Positions 33,561 through 42,292 of a stretch of 64,000 nucleotides of DNA are shown one piece after another. Origin of the DNA: Desulfovermiculus halophilus DSM 18834 (GTDB lineage: Bacteria; Desulfobacterota; Desulfovibrionia; Desulfovibrionales; Desulfothermaceae); NCBI RefSeq assembly GCF_000620765.1, contig NZ_JIAK01000008.1:1-64000 (forward strand). The letters are read 5' to 3'. The stretch's first letter is position 1, and every line of letters begins with the position of its first letter. The notes under the pieces are model-generated. The model was not told where the DNA came from and ran no database searches. It saw only the letters and a list, made by a program, of their open reading frames with translations. Both the position numbers and the translations under genes were made by a program.

Positions 33561-35330
33561 GTGGGACGCGAATCACAAATACGCCGCTCACTGCAGCTTA
33601 AGGATCCGGCGTTCTGGGCCGGTCTGAAGGTTCCGGAGCTGAGCTCAGAAGGCCCGGAATTGCGAAAGCTGTGCGAACAGATCCCCAAACAAGCCCAGAC
33701 TCTGGCTGCCAAGCTGCGGATCCCGGCGGTCTGGATCGCTTTTGTGGGCGGGACCGGCACGGGCAAATCCACCTTGTACAATGCCTTCTGCGGCAGACAG
33801 ATCAGCCGGACCGGAGTGGAGCGGCCCAAGACCCGCGGGGCGGTGATCTACGCCCATGAACAAACAGGGATCGAACACCGCCTGCCCGGATTCCTCGGTC
33901 CCGTCCGCCGGATGGAGACCGAAGACGGCACCGGATGCAGCGGAGAAGGCCAGGGCCTGACCCTGGCCCTTCATCGGGATCCGGCCCTTGAATCCATCGT
34001 CCTGGCGGATACGCCGGATCTGGACAGCCTGGTTGAAGAACACCGGGAATCTGCCCTGGACATCCTGCGCATGGCCGACGTGGTCATCTTTGTGGCCAGT
34101 CAGGAGAAGTATGCCGACGATGTTTTGTACAGCATGCTGCTCTCCCTGCGGAGCTGGGGCACTGACCTGCATTTTGTGCTCAATAAGGCCGATCCGCCCC
34201 GGGGAATGGACCTGGCCGGTCTGCTTGCGGAGGTGACCGAGGCCCTGGATCCGGAGCAGGCCTTGCTGGACCGGGAGCTGTGCGTGGCCCTGCCCTTTAT
34301 CCCGGCCGGACCTGGTGCGCAGGCCGGGGGGGCGCACCAGGAGTTTGCCGCTGCCGTATGCCGGATGTATGCCGCGGGTCTGGGCACAGAGCGGCGCCGG
34401 ACCGAACAGCACCGGGTCTGGGCGCATCTGAAGGCTGATCTGGAACGGGTTCAGGAGATAGCTGCAGCCGAAAAGGGGGAGATCGTCGCCTGGGAAGAAC
34501 GGCTGCAGGGGATCTTCGAGGAGTGCGTGCACAGGCTCCTGCAGCGGGAAGAGGCCAGATTCCAGGCTGGGCAGCGCCGGACTGTGCAGGAGGAGATACG
34601 AAACGTCTTCGGCAGGTACGACTTTTTGGCCGGGCCCAGGCGGGTCATCGGAACCTGTCTGCGCCTGCCTTTGCGCCTGGCGGGTCTGAGCGGCGACTCC
34701 TCCCGCGGGCGGCAGAAGGACCTGGACAAGGCCAAAAACAAGGGTGACGCCAGGCCGGTGCAGGAAGCCGTCGATGCCTTCAATGCCCTGGTTCTAAAAC
34801 GGTGCGTTCCGCAGAATCAGAGTTCACCCGCCGCCCGGGCCCTGCGCAGGCCCGAGCTGGCCTTGACCCCGGAAGACGTGGAGTCCAGGTTCATGGCGGT
34901 CCAGGACAGGATGGCCTCCTGGCTCAACGCCCGTTTCGAACGTATGGCCAGGGAGGCTCCCCGGGGAAAGGCCTGGGGGATATACTCCACATCCGCTCTG
35001 TGGGGCGCACTGATCGTTTCTTTTGAGACCGTTGTCGGCGGGGGGCTGAGTCTGGTGGAAGTGGTCATCGATTCTGCTATCGCTCCGTATGTGACCAAGG
35101 GAGCGGTGGAGCTGTTCGCCTATCAGGAGCTGCGCAGCATTACCCGGGAGCTTTCGGACAGACTGGAACAAGGGATCACGGATATTGTCCAGGAGCAAAA
35201 AGACAGGTATGTCCAGGCAATGCGGGATCTCGGTCCGGATGAACCGGCCCTGGAAGCGGTTCGGGAGCTGGCCGGATGGACGGAAAAGGACGCGACGGCT
35301 GCCTTGAGCACAGGCCCGGAGCACAGATGA
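33561..35330 (+). CDS. dynamin-like GTPase, first of a tandem pair
   Basis: 589 residues, GTG start at 33561 (uncertain). G1 is GGTGTGKST (63-71), G3 DTPDLDS and G4 LNKAD. A long helical region follows, then a hydrophobic stretch near residues 480-530 (YSTSALWGALIVSFETVVGGG and SAIAPYVTKGAVELF) that could insert in membrane, and a C-terminal helix. The layout resembles bacterial dynamin-like or YfjP-type GTPases rather than Era/EngA. The next gene is a second GTPase of the same layout 19 bases downstream; such proteins often work as hetero-pairs. Function unknown, perhaps membrane remodelling. Confidence 0.78.
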   Translation: MGRESQIRRSLQLKDPAFWAGLKVPELSSEGPELRKLCEQIPKQAQTLAAKLRIPAVWIAFVGGTGTGKSTLYNAFCGRQISRTGVERPKTRGAVIYAHEQTGIEHRLPGFLGPVRRMETEDGTGCSGEGQGLTLALHRDPALESIVLADTPDLDSLVEEHRESALDILRMADVVIFVASQEKYADDVLYSMLLSLRSWGTDLHFVLNKADPPRGMDLAGLLAEVTEALDPEQALLDRELCVALPFIPAGPGAQAGGAHQEFAAAVCRMYAAGLGTERRRTEQHRVWAHLKADLERVQEIAAAEKGEIVAWEERLQGIFEECVHRLLQREEARFQAGQRRTVQEEIRNVFGRYDFLAGPRRVIGTCLRLPLRLAGLSGDSSRGRQKDLDKAKNKGDARPVQEAVDAFNALVLKRCVPQNQSSPAARALRRPELALTPEDVESRFMAVQDRMASWLNARFERMAREAPRGKAWGIYSTSALWGALIVSFETVVGGGLSLVEVVIDSAIAPYVTKGAVELFAYQELRSITRELSDRLEQGITDIVQEQKDRYVQAMRDLGPDEPALEAVRELAGWTEKDATAALSTGPEHR

Positions 35331-35349
35331 CAAAGGCGATGGAGCGGGG

Positions 35350-37083
35350 ATGGAGAACAGGTTGTACCGGCAGCTGCACAACGATTTGAGCCGGGTGCGG
35401 CGCTTTATCCGGGAACAGGACTTGGTCAGCCTGGGACCCGAAGACAGGCGGGATCTGGAACAGGCCGCGGCTGGGCTCGAAGACCGGCTGCAGGCTGCGG
35501 AAGATCAGCTCTTGTGCGCCGGTTTCCTGGGTGGAACAGGGGTGGGCAAGTCAAGCCTGATGAACGCCCTGGCCGGGGCGGAGGTAGCCGGGACCAGCCA
35601 TAGGCGTCCGCACACGCACCAGGTCCTGGTCTACCGCCATGTCCAGGCCCAGCTGCCGCCGTTCGTGGAACAGAGCCCTGCGCCGTGGCGGGAATACGTG
35701 CATCAGGCAGATGCAGTGGCCAGCATGCTTCTGTGCGACCTTCCGGATTTCGACAGCCTGCGGACAGAGAACAGGGAAGCAGTCCTGCAGTTCATGTCCC
35801 ATCTCGACCTTGTGGTCTGGGTTGCCTCTCCGGAAAAATATGCCGACCGCAGCCTGCATGAGGTTTTGGGCCAAGCCTCCAAGGCTGCGGGCAATTTTTA
35901 TTTTGTGCTGAACAAGGTGGACCGGCTGTGGGATCGGGCCCGGGCCGAGGAGAGCCTGGAGCAGATGCAGCGGATGGGTGAGCACTTCCGCAGTCAGGTG
36001 GCCGCCACTCTGGCCCGGAAAAATGCCGGAACAACCGGAGAGAGTCCCCTGCTGTTCATGGTTTCGGCTGTGGAAGAGCCGCCGTACTCGGTATGGAATC
36101 AGCTGGGCATGTTTCGGGAATCGTTGTTCACCCGGCGGTCGGCCAAACAGACTGCGGCCATCAAGGCCGCCAACCTGGAACAGGAAATGCGGGGCATGTG
36201 CCAGCCGCTGCACGCTGAAAGGGCCGCCCTGGAGCAGGGTGCAGCCCTGATCCGCAGATTGCGCATAGAAGTGGATAACGAGGCCGCGGCCTGGGACAGG
36301 GATGGAGCCAACATCCTTGAATCCTGGGTGCACAATCGGCTGGAGCCGGTTCTGGCCCAGCAGGGCCCGGGGCTGAAGCCGCTGTTCGGTCCGGCCAGGA
36401 TGGTGGGCGCGGCCCTCCGGGAATGGAGGCGGCAGGGGGAGTGCCGGCAGGACGGAAGCCTCCAGGTGGATCAGGAGGAGGAGCTCCGCAGGCTGTATCC
36501 CCGGATAGAAAACCTGGGGAACAAACTGCTAACCACTGTCTTGCGCACAGAGCAGGCCGAAAATGTCCGTCCGGTGGTGGACGAGATCCTGAATGCAGAC
36601 CGCATGTGGGACAGGGTGAACTCCGGATGGCAGGGGGTGATCCACAATGCCCTGAGCTGGCGGAGACCGATTCGAGGATTGGGGCTGACCTTCAGCCAGG
36701 GAGCGGTCTACGGGGTGCTGACCATGTGCCTGCTGCTTGGGCTGGGCGGCAGGCAGGCCTGGCTGAGGCTTTTCGAGCAGCCGGGACCTGGAGCCGGGCT
36801 CGAGGTCCTCTTCGGGATCCTGGAATCCCTGTTCAGTCCCATGGGGCTGGCCGCTTTATTCAGCTTCGCATTGCTTATGCTCGGCGCAGGGATCCGCTTT
36901 TACCGGTCCCATGAGCAGCGGCGGAAAGACTGGGCCCGTATCCGGGGGGAACAGGTCTGCGCGGAGCTGTGCCGGGTGTGGAACGACGAGCTGGAGGAAA
37001 CAAACCGGCGGCTGGAGGAGGCGCAATCCAGCTTGGACGATAAGCTGCAGGCCCTGGAGACCATTTTGAACAGCGGGCGATAG
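35350..37083 (+). CDS. dynamin-like GTPase, second of a tandem pair, membrane-anchored
   Basis: 577 residues. N-terminal helices, G1 GGTGVGKSS (61-69), G3 DLPDFDS and G4 LNKVD, then a region rich in long helices. Near the C-terminus are two clear membrane spans (VYGVLTMCLLLGLGG and PMGLAALFSFALLMLGAGI) forming a hairpin, followed by a basic, coiled-coil tail. G1, G3 and the SPEKYADRSLHEVL stretch parallel ASQEKYADDVLYSML in the first protein, so the two are paralogues. The pair is probably one functional unit at the inner membrane. Confidence 0.8.
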   Translation: MENRLYRQLHNDLSRVRRFIREQDLVSLGPEDRRDLEQAAAGLEDRLQAAEDQLLCAGFLGGTGVGKSSLMNALAGAEVAGTSHRRPHTHQVLVYRHVQAQLPPFVEQSPAPWREYVHQADAVASMLLCDLPDFDSLRTENREAVLQFMSHLDLVVWVASPEKYADRSLHEVLGQASKAAGNFYFVLNKVDRLWDRARAEESLEQMQRMGEHFRSQVAATLARKNAGTTGESPLLFMVSAVEEPPYSVWNQLGMFRESLFTRRSAKQTAAIKAANLEQEMRGMCQPLHAERAALEQGAALIRRLRIEVDNEAAAWDRDGANILESWVHNRLEPVLAQQGPGLKPLFGPARMVGAALREWRRQGECRQDGSLQVDQEEELRRLYPRIENLGNKLLTTVLRTEQAENVRPVVDEILNADRMWDRVNSGWQGVIHNALSWRRPIRGLGLTFSQGAVYGVLTMCLLLGLGGRQAWLRLFEQPGPGAGLEVLFGILESLFSPMGLAALFSFALLMLGAGIRFYRSHEQRRKDWARIRGEQVCAELCRVWNDELEETNRRLEEAQSSLDDKLQALETILNSGR

Positions 37084-37091
37084 CAGGCTGA

Positions 37092-37625
37092 TTATTCGGC
37101 ATGGGAATCAGACTTGTTTTCAGGCCGCCCGGGTGATTTGGAGGCCACGGCGCAGCGCAGGCGCTTTTCGCTGTCTTGAAAAAGGACGTCCATCTTGTTC
37201 GGGGGGATTATGCGCTGGACCACGCCCAGCCCGAAACTGGGGTGGTCAATGAGCTCGTTGGCTGTAAACTCCCCGTCCATCCGGTACGTCTTGGCCTCGG
37301 CCTGGTTCTTGCCTTGGGTCTTGGTCTGCCACTCCTTATAGATCTGCTCTGCAAGCTGCTGGGCCTCTTTTTCCTTGGCTGTCTGGCTTTTCTTCCCCTT
37401 GGAGGCCGTGCTCTTGCCTTTTTCCGCGCGGGAAGAGGACCCGGCGGACTTGGACTGACCGGACTTTTTCGCTGGTCGGTACTTATGCACGCTTCCGCAC
37501 CCCCGGCACTCGACTTTGGCTATCTGTCCTTCGACGATGGATACGACCGCGTGACCGGTGACATCGTTGCATTTGCGGCAGGTTGATTCAACAATATCTC
37601 CAACTTGATGCGTTTCTGAAGCCAT
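37092..37625 (-). CDS. zinc-ribbon protein with Lys/Ser-rich linker
   Basis: 177 residues from ATG 37625 (GGAAGGA upstream). Residues 14-50 hold two CxxC knuckles (STCRKCNDVTGH and VECRGCGSVH), a zinc ribbon. A 50-residue basic Ser/Lys linker follows. The C-terminal part (FTANELIDHPSFGLGVVQRI, then MDVLFQDSEKRLRCA) resembles the small beta-barrel of UvrD/PcrA C-termini or CarD-type domains that contact RNA polymerase. A conserved hypothetical of SRB as far as I recall. The stop is nine bases from the stop of the convergent GTPase gene. Confidence 0.6.
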   Translation of the reverse strand: MASETHQVGDIVESTCRKCNDVTGHAVVSIVEGQIAKVECRGCGSVHKYRPAKKSGQSKSAGSSSRAEKGKSTASKGKKSQTAKEKEAQQLAEQIYKEWQTKTQGKNQAEAKTYRMDGEFTANELIDHPSFGLGVVQRIIPPNKMDVLFQDSEKRLRCAVASKSPGRPENKSDSHAE

Positions 37626-37727
37626 GCGTATTCCTTCCTTCTGGGACGAGACTGCTGTGATGTTCAATTGGGTCCAAGCCGATAAGCATAGAATCCTTGG
37701 AAGCTGAGTGCAAGGAATAAATCATCC

Positions 37728-39944
37728 ATGAAACATTGGCCCGGGACTGCTTCTGCTTTCTGGCTGTTTTTCCTCCTGAACTGCCTTGTTCTTTTGGGTC
37801 CGGCCTGGACATCGATTCTGGATGCCCGCATGCCGGAGGCAGACATGGCCCGCCATCAGGAAAAGACATCCCACGGCTTCAACCTGGCTCTGGATCTCGG
37901 CAATGTGCAGACCCCGTGGATCCGGGCCAAATCCAGGGTGGAGCTGGAGGTCCGCTTGCTGGGCCGAAATATAAGTATCTCCAGGCTCTCCGGACAGTTG
38001 CGGGACGTCCGCGTCCGCCTGGACCAGGAATGGCGGCCTGTGCCGGACATCGACCTCCAGGCCAGGGGGAACCTGGATATACAGAACGCAACAATTGTTC
38101 TGGACCGCATGCAATGGTCCATCGGTTCCCGAGTCCTGGCCCGCGGGAGATTGGAGCACGGTCCTTCCGGGGGGAACGGGGCGGTTGATATCCGCCTGCG
38201 GCCCTTGTTGGGCTCCCTGGCCTCTGTGTGGCCCGGACTCAAGGCTGACCCTGGACAGATGCCGGATCCGGGGTCTCTGTCCATAGCCGGTGAATGGTCC
38301 GGGGACGCCAAGCAGCGGGTCAGGGCGAAAGCCCGCGGCCTTGAGCTGGCCGCCCTGGCCGAGGTCAGTCGGCTTGCAGGCTGGACAGTGCCCATCGGCG
38401 GGGATGCGCGCGGTACGCTGGATCTTGAGCTGACGGCCAGCAAGACCCGGGAGGGAGTTCATGCCCAGTGCTCTCTGGAGTTTCAGAATGCGGGCGGGGA
38501 AGCTTTGGACCAAGAAGTCATGGCAGCCGGCCTGCAGGGGAGACTGCAGGGCAGTCTGGATTGGACCTCCGTTCTTCAGGGCGCAGTCTCTTTGCATATT
38601 GAGCAGGGTGAAGCCCTCTGGGGGGCTCGCTATGTGGATCTGGGGCAGGCACCGGTCTCGATCCAGGCAAAAGGAAGGATCACCCAGGGCAGGGCGGCCA
38701 TCCGGGACCTGCAGATTGAGGGAGGACGATTTTTCGATCTGCACGGACAGGCCAGGCTCCCCCTGAGCCGGGACCTCTCCGGTTGGGAGGTGCAGGTTGA
38801 CCGCAGCAGTCTGTACCTGGCCGGTTTGAACCGGCATGTGCAGGGCATTGTACCTCAGGGCTGGCGGATGCTCGGCCGGCTGGAGTGGACTGGGGCCCTC
38901 ACGGGTTCCAAAGACGGAGCTGTGCTGCACGGGGTGCTGCGGGGAAGCAAAATGGGGCTGGCCGGGCCGGACGGGAACATCCGCTTGAGCCGGTGGGATT
39001 TCGATCTGCCGGTGGCCTATCGGTTTGGAGAGGCCCCAAGAAGGGCGGCCCGGGACAGCCCCGAGTCCTGGGGGGTTCTCCGTCCGGGCCGGACACGGGT
39101 TGCCCATCGCAAATGGCACCTTTCTCCGGCCAGGGTCCGGGTGCAGGGTGAAACGCTGGAGGTCCATGGAGAGCCGGGAATGTGTGCCCCCGGGGCGGAT
39201 GTCCGGCTGCGCGATGTCCGGCTGCATCTGCCCTGGAAGGGACAATGGCGGGCACGTGGAAGGCTGCATATCGCTGCTCTTCGTTCCGGACAGCTGCTCA
39301 AGGCGGTCCCTCAGGACGCGGCCAAGCTGCAAGGCAGTATGGTCTTTGCCGCCTCCGCCCGGGAGGTGCGCACCACGGGCACAATCCGGGGGACGGTTTT
39401 CGATGGAAGCCTGCGGATTGAAGAGTTGGGGGTCATCCGCCCTTTGAGTGCCAGCCGGATGGTTACCGGCAATATTCATGTTTCCGGCCTGGATCTGGAA
39501 CCCCTGAGTCAGAGCCTGGAGGTGGGGCGGGTCACCGGAAGGATGGATATCGATGTGGATCGCCTGGGGATCGCCTATGGACAGCCGGTGCGGTTTCACC
39601 TGCGGGCCCGGTCCGTGGACGACCCCGATGTGTCCCGAAGAATCAGTCTGCAGGCGATTAACTCGCTGTCTATTATCGGGACAGGCCGCGGTCTATCCGG
39701 TGTGGGCATCAAGCTGTATGCCAATTTTTTCGAGCAGTTTCCCTATCAGCGGATCGGGCTTTCCTGTGTGCTGGCCAATGACGTGTTTTCCTTGAGCGGC
39801 CTGATAGCCGACGACGGGGTGGAATACATTGTCAAACGCGGGTTGACCGGGATCAATGTCATTAATACCAATCCGAACAATATGATCGCTTTTTCCGATA
39901 TGCTCAAGCGGCTGGAACGGGTGTTTGCCCAATCTGAAAAATAA
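37728..39944 (+). CDS. AsmA/TamB-superfamily protein, YdbH-like
   Basis: 738 residues. One N-terminal membrane anchor (SAFWLFFLLNCLVLLGPAW), then an almost unbroken run of amphipathic beta-strands, the mark of bridge-like lipid transfer proteins. The C-terminal block resembles YdbH: TGRMDIDVDRLGIAYGQP, SLQAINSLSIIGTGRG, LKLYANFF-like (IKLYANFFEQFPYQRIG), DVFSLSGLIADDGVEYIV and INVINTNPNNMIAFSDML. E. coli YdbH works with YnbE and YdbL in anterograde lipid transport, and the DUF1318 gene after this one supports that role. Mobile element copy C begins three bases past the stop and separates the two genes. Confidence 0.72.
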   Translation: MKHWPGTASAFWLFFLLNCLVLLGPAWTSILDARMPEADMARHQEKTSHGFNLALDLGNVQTPWIRAKSRVELEVRLLGRNISISRLSGQLRDVRVRLDQEWRPVPDIDLQARGNLDIQNATIVLDRMQWSIGSRVLARGRLEHGPSGGNGAVDIRLRPLLGSLASVWPGLKADPGQMPDPGSLSIAGEWSGDAKQRVRAKARGLELAALAEVSRLAGWTVPIGGDARGTLDLELTASKTREGVHAQCSLEFQNAGGEALDQEVMAAGLQGRLQGSLDWTSVLQGAVSLHIEQGEALWGARYVDLGQAPVSIQAKGRITQGRAAIRDLQIEGGRFFDLHGQARLPLSRDLSGWEVQVDRSSLYLAGLNRHVQGIVPQGWRMLGRLEWTGALTGSKDGAVLHGVLRGSKMGLAGPDGNIRLSRWDFDLPVAYRFGEAPRRAARDSPESWGVLRPGRTRVAHRKWHLSPARVRVQGETLEVHGEPGMCAPGADVRLRDVRLHLPWKGQWRARGRLHIAALRSGQLLKAVPQDAAKLQGSMVFAASAREVRTTGTIRGTVFDGSLRIEELGVIRPLSASRMVTGNIHVSGLDLEPLSQSLEVGRVTGRMDIDVDRLGIAYGQPVRFHLRARSVDDPDVSRRISLQAINSLSIIGTGRGLSGVGIKLYANFFEQFPYQRIGLSCVLANDVFSLSGLIADDGVEYIVKRGLTGINVINTNPNNMIAFSDMLKRLERVFAQSEK

Positions 39945-39947
39945 AAC

Positions 39948-40231
39948 GGTTCTTGGACACAGAAAGTGGAATTGCCTCCATAAGAGTTTGCCGTCTCTTC
40001 TGTGTGCCGTGAGCGGCAGGCCCGCACATTTTCTTGGTCCCGCCAAAAGGGGGAAACCCGGCACTCACGTGTATGATAAGCTTTCGTCACACACAAAGCA
40101 GTGACCTGCACGTGAGTAGCCGGGAGGGGGCAGGGATCCCCCTTTGGCGGGGCTTAGAAAATACCGGGCCGAAAGTGGGCACACAGAAGAGATGGCAAAC
40201 TCCAAAAATCCACAATCAACGTCGAAGAACC
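39948..40231 (+). mobile_element. miniature element, copy C (284 bp)
   Basis: Ends GGTTCTTGGACAC and (inverted) GGTTCTTCGACG. Flanks AATAAAAC (39940-39947) and AATAAAAA (40232-40239), a 7-of-8 target duplication. Opposite orientation to copies A and B. Outer arms TTTGCCGTCTCTTCTGTGTG and GATGGCAAACTCC-side inverse, then CCCGCCAAAAGGGGG/CCCCCTTTGGCGGGG. The innermost loop differs from copies A and B. It lies inside the ydbH-like/DUF1318 gene pair, 20 bases before the second start codon. Confidence 0.87.
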
Positions 40232-40251
40232 AATAAAAACCAGGAGTTTAT

Positions 40252-40836
40252 ATGAACAGGATGCATTCGGGATGGATGGTGGGGCTGGCCCTGCTTCTCG
40301 GTCTGGGGGCGTGCGTGACGGTGAACATTTACTTTCCGGCGGCTGAGGTGGAGAAGGCAGCGGAGAGGATTGTGGATGATGTCTACGGCCAGGACAGGAA
40401 TGAGACCGGAGGCGGTGGCGGCGACCAGTCGGCCCTGCAGCGGTTCCTGGCCTGGCTGGGACCGGACACGGCCTGGGCCCAGGAAGTGACCTCAGTGAGC
40501 AATGCGGCCATTCGGGGGCTGAAGCAGACCATAGCCGACAATCACCAAAAGCTGCTGCCGTTTTATCGGCAGGGAGCAGTGGGCATTGACAAGGACGGAT
40601 ACCTGGAGATCAGAAACACGCAGGAGCTGAATCTGGGCCAGGTGGCCGCCCTGCGCAAGACAGTGGCCAAGGACAATGAGGCCAGACGCCAGCTGTACCG
40701 GGAGGTTGCCGCTGCCCTGCAGCTGGACCCATCCAACGTGTCCCGGGTGGAAGAGATCTTTGCCCGTCAGTGGCGGGAGAAGGCGTCAGCCGGGTGGTGG
40801 ATTCAAAAGGACGATGGGAGCTGGAGCAGGAAGTAG
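40252..40836 (+). CDS. DUF1318 (YdbL-like) lipoprotein with YnbE-like N-terminus
   Basis: 194 residues. Lipoprotein signal peptide with lipobox LGAC (Cys about 21), directly followed by VTVNIYFPAAEVEKAAERIV, a stretch typical of DUF1318 proteins in this group. The C-terminal half carries the DUF1318 core: RQGAVGIDKDGYLEIRN, ANNEAR-like KDNEARRQLYREVA and ARQWREKASAGWWIQ. E. coli splits these roles between YnbE (outer-membrane lipoprotein) and YdbL (periplasmic); here one protein may do both. The upstream YdbH-like gene is its likely partner. Confidence 0.82.
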   Translation: MNRMHSGWMVGLALLLGLGACVTVNIYFPAAEVEKAAERIVDDVYGQDRNETGGGGGDQSALQRFLAWLGPDTAWAQEVTSVSNAAIRGLKQTIADNHQKLLPFYRQGAVGIDKDGYLEIRNTQELNLGQVAALRKTVAKDNEARRQLYREVAAALQLDPSNVSRVEEIFARQWREKASAGWWIQKDDGSWSRK

Positions 40837-40838
40837 GG

Positions 40839-41780
40839 TCAGTCTCCATGCCCGGAAGGGCTCACATAGGGTTGATCCGATCCCCCGTGGGTCCACTGGG
40901 CTTTGCCCTTGTGCACCAGACTGGTCACATACTTGGATACCTCGTTGTGATGCAGGCCGAAGATGGAGGCCAGGTCGTCCAGGGTGCAGGGGCGGCGGCT
41001 GATGGTCTGCAGTATGGCCTCTTCATTAGCCTCAAAGTGGGGGCTCTCATGCCGTATGCCGGACACGGCCAGCTCGGCGCACGGGGTGAACAGGTCCTGG
41101 GCCTGGGCGAGAACGTCCATGGGGACGGGACGGGCGCTGTCCTCGGCCGGAGGGCGTTCAACCGTGTTCAAGTGGATACGGTCCGGGGCTATCCGCCGGG
41201 CAATATCGGCCAGGTTCCGGAGCTGGGACTGTGCGTCACTGATCCCGTGCAGGAGGAAGACCTCCAAGATAAGCTGACCGGAGAACTCTTCCCGGAAACG
41301 GAGCTGGCCGCCGATGAACCCTGCAAAGTCGAGATCCGGATGGGGGCGGTTGATGCGGGCAAAGGATGCCTGATCCCAGGCGCAGAGGGAGGTTTTGACC
41401 ATTGAGGCCCGGGCTGCGTCCCTGCGGACCTCCGGCAGGTGCAGCAGAGTGGCGTTGGTCAGAAGCAGGGACGGGATGTCTGTGTTTTGGGCGACGTACT
41501 CCAGGACCCGGCCGAAATGGGCATGCAGGGTTGGTTCGCCGGAGCCAGACAGGGTGAGGACATCCGCCCGGTTCCCGGCCCCGATCCATTGCTCAAGCTC
41601 TGCACGGACCGTGTCCACAGGGACATAGTCCTTTCTGTGCATGGTAGTGGCCGGAGTTCGGCCCAGTTGACAGAACAGACAGTTCAGGGTGCAGGTCTTG
41701 AACGGGACCAGATCGATGCCCAGGGAGCGGCCGAAGCGCCGGGAGGGAACGGGCCCGAACAAAGTGGTGTGTTTGTGCAT
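40839..41780 (-). CDS. radical SAM protein with C-terminal winged helix (COG0731 type)
   Basis: 313 residues. The start HTTLFGPVPSRRFGRSLGIDLVP leads to the cluster motif CTLNCLFC (CxxxCxxC) and the SAM-binding LTLSGSGEPTLH. The core TIM barrel ends near 235. The last 65 residues are a winged-helix module (EEAILQTISRRPCTLDDLAS, HHNEVSKYVTSLVHKGK). Related to TYW1-like radical SAM proteins of unknown substrate found in many anaerobes. It converges with the DUF1318 gene with no spare bases between the stops. Confidence 0.88.
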   Translation of the reverse strand: MHKHTTLFGPVPSRRFGRSLGIDLVPFKTCTLNCLFCQLGRTPATTMHRKDYVPVDTVRAELEQWIGAGNRADVLTLSGSGEPTLHAHFGRVLEYVAQNTDIPSLLLTNATLLHLPEVRRDAARASMVKTSLCAWDQASFARINRPHPDLDFAGFIGGQLRFREEFSGQLILEVFLLHGISDAQSQLRNLADIARRIAPDRIHLNTVERPPAEDSARPVPMDVLAQAQDLFTPCAELAVSGIRHESPHFEANEEAILQTISRRPCTLDDLASIFGLHHNEVSKYVTSLVHKGKAQWTHGGSDQPYVSPSGHGD

Positions 41781-41835
41781 GGAGACTCCATTTGGGTTTA
41801 CAGCTCTGTCTGGAAGCTATGGACATGAATGTACA

Positions 41836-41988
41836 GGTTCTTTGACCCTGACTGTGGAATTTTGAAGTGTGCCGTATATGTTGTATGCCTTTGGGCGGGA
41901 CCTAGAAAATACCGGGCCGAAAGCTTGGCCCACAAACACATACGGCAAACGCGCATGACCATGACTCCATATCTTGTGTCGACGATCC
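41836..41988 (-). mobile_element. miniature element, copy D (153 bp, perfect target duplication)
   Basis: Ends GGTTCTTTGAC and (inverted) GGATCGTCGACAC. Perfect 8-bp duplication AATGTACA at 41828-41835 and 41989-41996. The core is shorter and diverged: one GGGCGGGACCTAGAAAATACC block between outer arms GTGTGCCGTATATG-like and ACATACGGCAAAC. It represents a subfamily distinct from copies A-C. It lies 55 bases upstream of the radical SAM start and about 60 bases ahead of the trpB2 leader promoter. Confidence 0.85.
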
Positions 41989-42020
41989 AATGTACACCTT
42001 CCGGCGGACAGAGGTAAAGG

Positions 42021-42084
42021 GCCCTATCATCCTAGGGCACTGGCGCCGTGTGTATTGACACATCAGGCCTTTTCAGGTTACAAA
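42021..42084 (+). promoter_or_regulatory. candidate promoter and operator of the trpB2 leader
   Basis: TTGACA (42055-42060), an 18-base spacer and TACAAA (42079-42084) form a plausible sigma-70 promoter. An 18-bp inverted repeat GCCCTATCATCCTAGGGC (42021-42038) lies 16 bases ahead of the -35 and may be an operator. Start of transcription would fall close to the leader-peptide ATG at 42091, leaving almost no 5' leader, so an additional upstream promoter is possible. Confidence 0.55.
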
Positions 42085-42090
42085 AAAAAT

Positions 42091-42183
42091 ATGGACATTA
42101 CGTGCACCTGCATCGCATCTTTCGGGACAGCGTGGTCGTGGCGGCTGGCCGCCAACGGCCGAGGAAGGGGGGTGCGCTTGTAG
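42091..42183 (+). CDS. trp leader peptide (30 residues, Trp-Ser-Trp)
   Basis: ATG 42091 to TAG 42181-42183, ending 27 bases before the attenuator terminator. Two Trp codons (42133-42135 and 42139-42141) lie in the sequence GTAWSWRL, a strong enrichment for a rare codon. A ribosome stalled there would leave 42156-42168 free to form the antiterminator, and a ribosome at the stop codon would mask it. The Shine-Dalgarno is weak (CAGG at 42074-42077), and the predicted transcript start is very near the ATG. Confidence 0.75.
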   Translation: MDITCTCIASFGTAWSWRLAANGRGRGVRL

Positions 42184-42247
42184 TGCCAGAAACAGCCATA
42201 GGGTTCCTTCAAAGGCCGCAGACGCAAATCGTCTGCGGCCTTTTTGG
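42156..42247 (+). promoter_or_regulatory. transcription attenuator of trpB2 (antiterminator and terminator)
   Basis: Terminator: 13-bp stem AAAGGCCGCAGAC (42211-42223) with GTCTGCGGCCTTT (42231-42243), then T residues. Antiterminator: CGGCC-GAG-GAAGG (42156-42168) pairs with CCTTC-AAA-GGCCG (42206-42218), two 5-bp helices around a symmetric 3x3 internal loop. It occupies the first half of the terminator stem, so the two folds exclude each other. A GGCGG/CCGCC hairpin (42140-42153) over the Trp codons could act as the pause structure. This is the full set of a ribosome-mediated trp attenuator. Confidence 0.8.
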
Positions 42248-42292
42248 TTTGCAACTGTCCACAGGAGGACGAAATCTGAACAGGAGAGACGC

